Part shown: positions 59,553 through 64,000 of the stretch, in pieces
How the letters are laid out: each line of letters opens with the position of its first letter
Numbering within the stretch: position 1 is the stretch's first letter
Assembly: GCA_045616445.1 (NCBI GenBank)
Contig: JAZLGR010000021.1
Location: 1-64,000 of the forward strand
Length of the DNA: 64,000 nucleotides
Direction of reading: 5' to 3'
Origin: Fimousia sp045616445
GTDB taxonomy: Bacteria > Bacillota > Clostridia > Lachnospirales > Lachnospiraceae
Program-made: the position numbers and the translations under genes
Notes under the pieces: generated by a model
Database searches by the model: none
What the model saw: the letters and a program-made list of their open reading frames with translations, nothing else
Told to the model about the DNA's origin: nothing

Positions 59553-60224
59553 ATGAAGATTAACATAAATAACGTAGAACTATATTATGAAGTCCATGGC
59601 GATGGACAGCCTATGATTTTAGTCCATGGCAATGGAGAAGATCATACCATCTTTGACAAGGCAGTGGAAGTGTTATCAAAACGCTATACCTGCTATATCG
59701 TGGACAGCCGCGGCCATGGCAAAAGCTCCAAAATCAGAGAATTCCATTATCAGGATATGGCAGATGACATGGTAGCATTCATGGATGCCTTAGATCTTCG
59801 CGATGTCATCTTCTATGGTTTTAGTGACGGTGGAATCATAGGACTTTTGGTTGCCATGAACACAGATCGTCTTTCACACCTCATCGTAAGCGGTGCCAAT
59901 ATCCACCCGTTCGGTGTCAGCGAAAGGCTTTACAAATCCATGCGGTTTTTCAACCGCTTTATGCGTGATCCGAAGGTGACATTGATGCTTGCGGAACCGA
60001 TGATCTCCAAAAGCATGCTTGCGAACATTAAAGTACCAACCCTGGTGCTTGCCGGGGAGCATGACGTGATCTTAGAAGATCATACAAGACACTTCGCGGC
60101 CCTGATTCCGAATGCGAAATGCCGCATATTAAAAGGCGAGGGCCATGGCAGCTACATCGTTCATAAGAAACGAATTGCAACCCTGATCCTCACCTACTTA
60201 AAGTATATGGAAGACCATGACTAG
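59553..60224 (+). CDS. Alpha/beta hydrolase
   Basis: 223 aa. The nucleophile Ser is in YGFSDGG (GxSxG). The acid is Asp in LAGEHDVI and the His in KGEGHGSYI. The oxyanion loop is VHGNGED near the N-terminus. It hydrolyses an ester, amide or similar bond. It has no signal peptide. It overlaps the convergent Nudix gene by 4 nt at the 3' end. Confidence 0.9.
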   Translation: MKININNVELYYEVHGDGQPMILVHGNGEDHTIFDKAVEVLSKRYTCYIVDSRGHGKSSKIREFHYQDMADDMVAFMDALDLRDVIFYGFSDGGIIGLLVAMNTDRLSHLIVSGANIHPFGVSERLYKSMRFFNRFMRDPKVTLMLAEPMISKSMLANIKVPTLVLAGEHDVILEDHTRHFAALIPNAKCRILKGEGHGSYIVHKKRIATLILTYLKYMEDHD

Positions 60225-60826
60225 GCATGTTCTCCACGCAGTAATTTCAGATTATTATAAATGAGCTTTGCAGTCAGCCCCCAGATGATGTGGCCTTTGT
60301 AGCGGTAAAAATGTACGGCATATTGCCCCACGCTCCATGGATAGTTCTTTCCTCCTGGCACATCGTCATATGGAAAGTCCTTAGATGGTATGTTCATGAG
60401 CTGATTGTAGTAGATCTCCGGCTCATTGTTTAAAAAATATGACAATGGTACGGTGAACACCTCAGCAACCTCATCGGTACTGAAGCTTCCTTCGTAGTCA
60501 AGGAGCTCTCCGAGGAATGGTTCGATGCGAAGCTTCGCGTTATTGACAACATAATCAAGACCACCAAAGATATGAACCTGTGACGGAGCGATCAAAAGCT
60601 CCTCGCAGGTTTCTCTGATTGCACCTTCTTTTGCAGTTTCGTCTGCCTCCACACGGCCGCCCGGGAAACAGATCTCACCCGGCTGTCTTCTTAAGTTCCC
60701 GGAACGCACTTCAAAGAGAACGTGATAGCCGTCTTCTTTTTTGATCAGCGGAATGACAACAGCGCTTAACCGTTCCTTTTCCAATTCAATTCTATGAGGG
60801 GTATAATTACTCAAATGCTCAAACAT
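60221..60826 (-). CDS. NudL/CoA-pyrophosphatase-like Nudix hydrolase
   Basis: 201 aa with the CoA-specific motif LRRQPGEICFPGG, which precedes the Nudix box (GGRVEADETAKEGAIRETCEELL). It likely cuts CoA derivatives to acyl-phosphopantetheine and 3',5'-ADP. It converges on the alpha/beta hydrolase gene. Confidence 0.9.
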   Translation of the reverse strand: MFEHLSNYTPHRIELEKERLSAVVIPLIKKEDGYHVLFEVRSGNLRRQPGEICFPGGRVEADETAKEGAIRETCEELLIAPSQVHIFGGLDYVVNNAKLRIEPFLGELLDYEGSFSTDEVAEVFTVPLSYFLNNEPEIYYNQLMNIPSKDFPYDDVPGGKNYPWSVGQYAVHFYRYKGHIIWGLTAKLIYNNLKLLRGEHA

Positions 60827-60907
60827 AGTCTAGTTAATTCTCCTGATTTTTGTTATAATAATATAATTGAATATACTATATTCTAAATAAAAACGCCAAT
60901 AATATTA

Positions 60908-60929
60908 CATAAGTATTCTACTACTTATG
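60908..60929. promoter_or_regulatory. Inverted repeat in the metY leader
   Basis: CATAAGTA-TTCTAC-TACTTATG is a perfect 8-bp inverted repeat about 20 nt before the metY start. It may be a repressor operator or an RNA hairpin near the ribosome site. No S-box riboswitch is visible. Confidence 0.55.
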
Positions 60930-60948
60930 GCAGGAAAGGAAAATAGAA

Positions 60949-62232
60949 ATGAGCAATTACAAAATCAATACAAAGTGTGTTCAGGCAGGTTATACTCCAG
61001 GTAACGGAGAACCTCGTCAGATCCCAATTGTACAGTCAACAACATTCAAATATGCATCAAGCGAAGCTATGGGTCAGTTATTCGACTTAGAAGCAGAAGG
61101 TTACTTCTACACACGTCTTCAGAACCCAACCAATGACTATGTTGCAGCGAAAATCGCAGAATTAGAAGGCGGAACAGCAGCAATGCTTACTTCCTCCGGA
61201 CAGGCAGCCAACTTCTTCGCATTATTCAACGTTTGTGAATGTGGCAGCCACATCGTAGCATCCTCTTCTATCTACGGCGGAACCTTCAACTTAATCTCTG
61301 TTACGATGGCAAAGATGGGAATCGACGTAACATTTGTCTCCCCAACAGCAACAGAAGAAGAATTAGATGCAGCATTCCAGGACAATACAAGAGCAATGTT
61401 CGGTGAAACCATTGCCAACCCAGCACTGACTGTATTAGATATCGAATTATTCGCTAAGGTTGCACACAAACACGGTGTACCATTAATCATTGATAACACA
61501 TTCCCAACACCAGTAAACTGTCGTCCAATCGAATGGGGTGCAGACATCGTTACACACTCCACAACAAAATATATGGATGGACATGGTGCAGCAGTAGGTG
61601 GCGCAATCGTTGACTCCGGTAACTTCGACTGGATGGCACACGCAGACAAGTTCCCAGGACTCTGCACACCAGACGATTCCTACCACGGCATCACATACGC
61701 TGAAAAATTCGGCAAGGAAGGCGCATTCATTACAAAATGTACCGCTCAGCTTATGCGTGACTTCGGATGTATCCAGTCTCCACAGCATGCATTCTACTTA
61801 AATCTTGGTTTGGAATCCTTACATGTTCGTATGCCAAGACACGTTGAGAACGGCCAGGCTGTTGCAGAATTCTTAAATGCACATGAAAAAGTAGAAAAGG
61901 TAAACTACTCTGGTCTTCCAGGAGATCCATACTACGAAGTAGCACAGAAGTACCTTCCAAACGGCGGTTGTGGTGTAGTATCCTTCATCATCAAGGGCGG
62001 ACGTCCGGCAGCAGAAAAATTCATGGCTGGATTAAAGCTTGCTGCAATCGAAACACATGTAGCAGATGCTAGAACATGCTGCTTAAACCCAGCAACATCC
62101 ACACATCGTCAGATGACAGAAGAACAGCTTGAAGAAGCAGGCGTACCAGCAGGATTGGTTCGTATGTCCTGCGGTTTAGAAGATAAAGAAGATTTAATTG
62201 CCGATATTGCACAGGCATTAGCAGAAGTTTAA
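60949..62232 (+). CDS. metY: O-acetylhomoserine sulfhydrylase
   Basis: 427 aa, a Cys/Met-metabolism PLP enzyme. Lys207 in VTHSTTKYMDGHG is the PLP lysine. The start KINTKCVQAGYTPGNGEPRQIPIVQSTTF is that of the O-acetylhomoserine aminocarboxypropyltransferase group. It makes homocysteine directly from sulfide. Codon bias indicates strong expression. A cystathionine-gamma-synthase role is less likely because of the longer sequence and MetY-type N-terminus. Confidence 0.93.
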   Translation: MSNYKINTKCVQAGYTPGNGEPRQIPIVQSTTFKYASSEAMGQLFDLEAEGYFYTRLQNPTNDYVAAKIAELEGGTAAMLTSSGQAANFFALFNVCECGSHIVASSSIYGGTFNLISVTMAKMGIDVTFVSPTATEEELDAAFQDNTRAMFGETIANPALTVLDIELFAKVAHKHGVPLIIDNTFPTPVNCRPIEWGADIVTHSTTKYMDGHGAAVGGAIVDSGNFDWMAHADKFPGLCTPDDSYHGITYAEKFGKEGAFITKCTAQLMRDFGCIQSPQHAFYLNLGLESLHVRMPRHVENGQAVAEFLNAHEKVEKVNYSGLPGDPYYEVAQKYLPNGGCGVVSFIIKGGRPAAEKFMAGLKLAAIETHVADARTCCLNPATSTHRQMTEEQLEEAGVPAGLVRMSCGLEDKEDLIADIAQALAEV

Positions 62233-62258
62233 TTGTTGTAAGCAAAATAGGAGGAGTT

Positions 62259-63200
62259 ATGAATACTACTTTGGTAATCATGGCCGCCGGGATCGGATCC
62301 CGTTTTGGCGGTGGAATCAAACAGCTTGAGCCAGTAGGGAGAAATGGCGAGATTATCATGGATTATTCCATTCATGATGCAATCGAAGCGGGATTTAACA
62401 AGATTATTTTTATCATCCGTAAGGATATTGAAGCAGATTTCATGGAAGTCATTGGGGAACGAATTGAAAAGGTATGTGCTGATTTAGGGGTAGCAGTTGC
62501 ATATGCGTTCCAGGATCCTGAAGATCTTCCGAATGGAATCAAAAAACCTGTGGAACGAACAAAACCATGGGGAACCGGACATGCAGTGTTAGCATGCAGA
62601 GATATCTTAAAAGAACCATTTGCTGTCATTAATGCAGATGACTACTATGGCAAGGAAGCATTTGTCAAGATCCATGACTTCCTCATGGATTACACACCAG
62701 AACGAGGCAATGCATTCTCCATGGCAGGCTTCATTATGAAGAACACATTAAGCGATAACGGCGGTGTAACAAGAGGTGTCTGCAAGGTGGATGACAATGG
62801 TTATCTGACCGGCGTGGATGAAACCCACAACATCGTCAAAACAGCAGAGGGAGCAGCAGTGGACAGGGATGGCGCCCTTGATCCGATCGATGCAGATTCC
62901 TACGTATCCATGAATATGTGGGGACTGACTCCTGAATACATGGAACTTTTAAAAGAAGGATTTGTGGCATTCTTTGACCGTGTTGGAACACAGGAATGCA
63001 AAGCAGAATATCTGCTTCCAATTCACATTGATGAGCTGTTACAGGCGGGCAAAGTAACGGTTCAGGTACTTGACACACAGGATAAGTGGTTTGGTGTAAC
63101 CTACAAAGAGGATAAGGATGTGGTTGTAGCGTCCTTTGCCAAACTGTTAGATGATGGTGTATATAAGGAAAATCTTTTCTCTGATCTGACTGCAAAATAA
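62259..63200 (+). CDS. Sugar-phosphate nucleotidyltransferase-like protein
   Basis: 313 aa. The N-terminal nucleotide loop is VIMAAGIGSRFGGGIKQLEPVG. The metal Asp is in VINADDYYGKEAF, and KPWGTGHAV resembles the sugar-nucleotide fold. It likely makes a nucleotide-sugar or an activated polyol. It follows metY by 26 nt and may share its transcript. The exact substrate is unknown. Confidence 0.82.
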   Translation: MNTTLVIMAAGIGSRFGGGIKQLEPVGRNGEIIMDYSIHDAIEAGFNKIIFIIRKDIEADFMEVIGERIEKVCADLGVAVAYAFQDPEDLPNGIKKPVERTKPWGTGHAVLACRDILKEPFAVINADDYYGKEAFVKIHDFLMDYTPERGNAFSMAGFIMKNTLSDNGGVTRGVCKVDDNGYLTGVDETHNIVKTAEGAAVDRDGALDPIDADSYVSMNMWGLTPEYMELLKEGFVAFFDRVGTQECKAEYLLPIHIDELLQAGKVTVQVLDTQDKWFGVTYKEDKDVVVASFAKLLDDGVYKENLFSDLTAK

Positions 63201-63228
63201 CAAATTACTTAATAATGGAGATGTTATT

Positions 63229-64000
63229 ATGAGAATTGTAATTATTGGTGATGGTAAAGTTGGTCACAAAATTGCGACTGAACTTTCCGAAGAAGATTAT
63301 GACGTAGTAGTGATTGACCAGAATGAGAATCAGCTGTCTGGCACATCCAATACTCTGGATGTACTCTGTATCCCTGGGGATGGTGCCGACGCAGATGTTC
63401 AGAAGTCTGCAGGAGTATCCGGCGCAGATCTGGTAATCGCATGTACTTCCCTTGATGAAATCAACATGCTCAGCTGTCTTGTTGCCAGACGCGTGGGTGC
63501 AAGACATACCATTGCACGAGTAAGAAATCCAATCTACTATAATCAGATGAACTTCCTCAAGGAAGATTTGAGACTTTCCATGGCTGTTAATCCTGAAATG
63601 GAAGCAGCTGATGAGATTTCCCGTGTATTATTATTCCCTGAAGCATCCAAGGTGGAAAGCTTTGTAAAGGGTAAGATTGAGATGGTTGAATTCCCAATTC
63701 CGGAGAATTGTCCATTAGAAGGCGTTGTATTGAAAAATCTGACAAGAACATTCAACGTAAGAGTCTTAGTTGGTGTGGTACAGCGTGGCAAGGAAGTATT
63801 CATTCCGGATGGAGAATGCGTACTGAAGAAGGGCGATAAGATTCATATCATCGCATCTCATCAGGAATTAGAACAGTTCTTTAGAAAAATTGGCCATACA
63901 AGCCATAAGATTCGCAAGGTTATGATGATCGGTGGCGGACGCCTCGGCTTCTATCTTGCAAAACAACTCATTGATCTGAAGATGCAGGTGAAGATCATTG
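63229..64000 (+). CDS. trkA: TrkA potassium-uptake regulatory subunit, partial
   Basis: The gene starts at ATG 63229, with GGAG 8 nt upstream, and runs past the window end; 257 codons are seen. It begins MRIVIIGDGKVGHKIATEL, an RCK nucleotide-binding loop, with a TrkA-C domain near residues 140-215. A second RCK loop (VMMIGGGRLGFYLAKQL) begins near residue 226. Such two-unit proteins gate the Trk/Ktr K+ channel in response to NAD(H) or ATP. The membrane partner should lie beyond the window. Confidence 0.92.
   Translation, partial: MRIVIIGDGKVGHKIATELSEEDYDVVVIDQNENQLSGTSNTLDVLCIPGDGADADVQKSAGVSGADLVIACTSLDEINMLSCLVARRVGARHTIARVRNPIYYNQMNFLKEDLRLSMAVNPEMEAADEISRVLLFPEASKVESFVKGKIEMVEFPIPENCPLEGVVLKNLTRTFNVRVLVGVVQRGKEVFIPDGECVLKKGDKIHIIASHQELEQFFRKIGHTSHKIRKVMMIGGGRLGFYLAKQLIDLKMQVKII

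Overview
This window reads as chromosome of an anaerobic, low-to-mid G+C Firmicute, most likely a gut Lachnospiraceae (Clostridia). The reasons are: strong AGGAGG-type ribosome sites; perfect TTGACA-N17-TATAAT promoters; a PerR plus reverse-rubrerythrin pair; type-2 ArgC; radical-SAM (ThiH) thiazole synthesis instead of an oxygen-using route; a BioY/ECF style of vitamin and metal uptake; and poly(glycerol-phosphate) polymer genes. It is mostly core and metabolic DNA. Only the first ~45 bases look like the edge of a mobile element (start of a transposase). I see no rRNA, tRNA, CRISPR array or prophage.

Layout. 1-3.3 kb: transposase edge, a 38-codon ORF, an L,D-transpeptidase, a Cys-rich mini-protein and two lineage-type hypotheticals. 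3.3-6.1 kb: an ImmA-type metalloprotease and an XRE repressor divergent from a Y-family (UmuC-like) polymerase plus a YolD-like partner, with a repeated TTGCCT operator around a consensus promoter. 6.1-11.8 kb: HAD phosphatase, aldo/keto reductase with GH13 glucosidase, argC with an Fe-alcohol dehydrogenase. 11.8-15.9 kb: a thiSGHEF operon on the minus strand under a TPP riboswitch. 15.9-21.5 kb: a phage-type HD hydrolase with a macro-domain/HTH protein, then a VWA protein, a three-Cys LarE, and a pair resembling anaerobic hydroxylase subunits UbiV (with a PilZ-like N-terminus) and UbiU. 21.5-28.2 kb: YfcE phosphodiesterase, bioY with an unusual repeat operator, a secreted CHAP protein, a ydjGHI-like SPFH/TPM/zinc-ribbon envelope module and a CAT-like acyltransferase. 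28.3-38.2 kb: AGCS symporter, glpF-glpK, PlsC, MalQ, GalE and a glycosyltransferase. 38.3-42.0 kb: arsR, a His-rich P1B ATPase and a DUF89 phosphatase. 42.0-47.6 kb: mtlR-mtlA-mtlD behind a dense TGACA-site array. 47.6-53.2 kb: perR-reverse rubrerythrin, then teichoic-acid-type genes including a double TagF-like protein. 53.3-64 kb: two Nudix proteins, a PanE-like reductase, an Ni/Co ECF transporter, an XRE regulator, a secreted protein, an alpha/beta hydrolase, a NudL-like Nudix protein, MetY, a nucleotidyltransferase and a truncated trkA.

How they work together. Glycerol uptake and phosphorylation (glpFK), CDP-glycerol synthesis (tagD) and the TagF-like transferases suggest glycerol-phosphate cell-surface polymers. 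Mannitol, alpha-glucan and glucosidase genes show saccharolytic metabolism. PerR/reverse rubrerythrin and the metal efflux operon handle oxidative and metal stress.

The two loci most likely to hide undescribed biology are the XRE/ImmA-PolY cassette, a possible LexA-independent DNA-damage switch resembling DdrO/IrrE, and the LarE-PilZ/UbiV-UbiU operon, a possible new anaerobic modification pathway. All functional claims are from reading the sequence; no database search was run.
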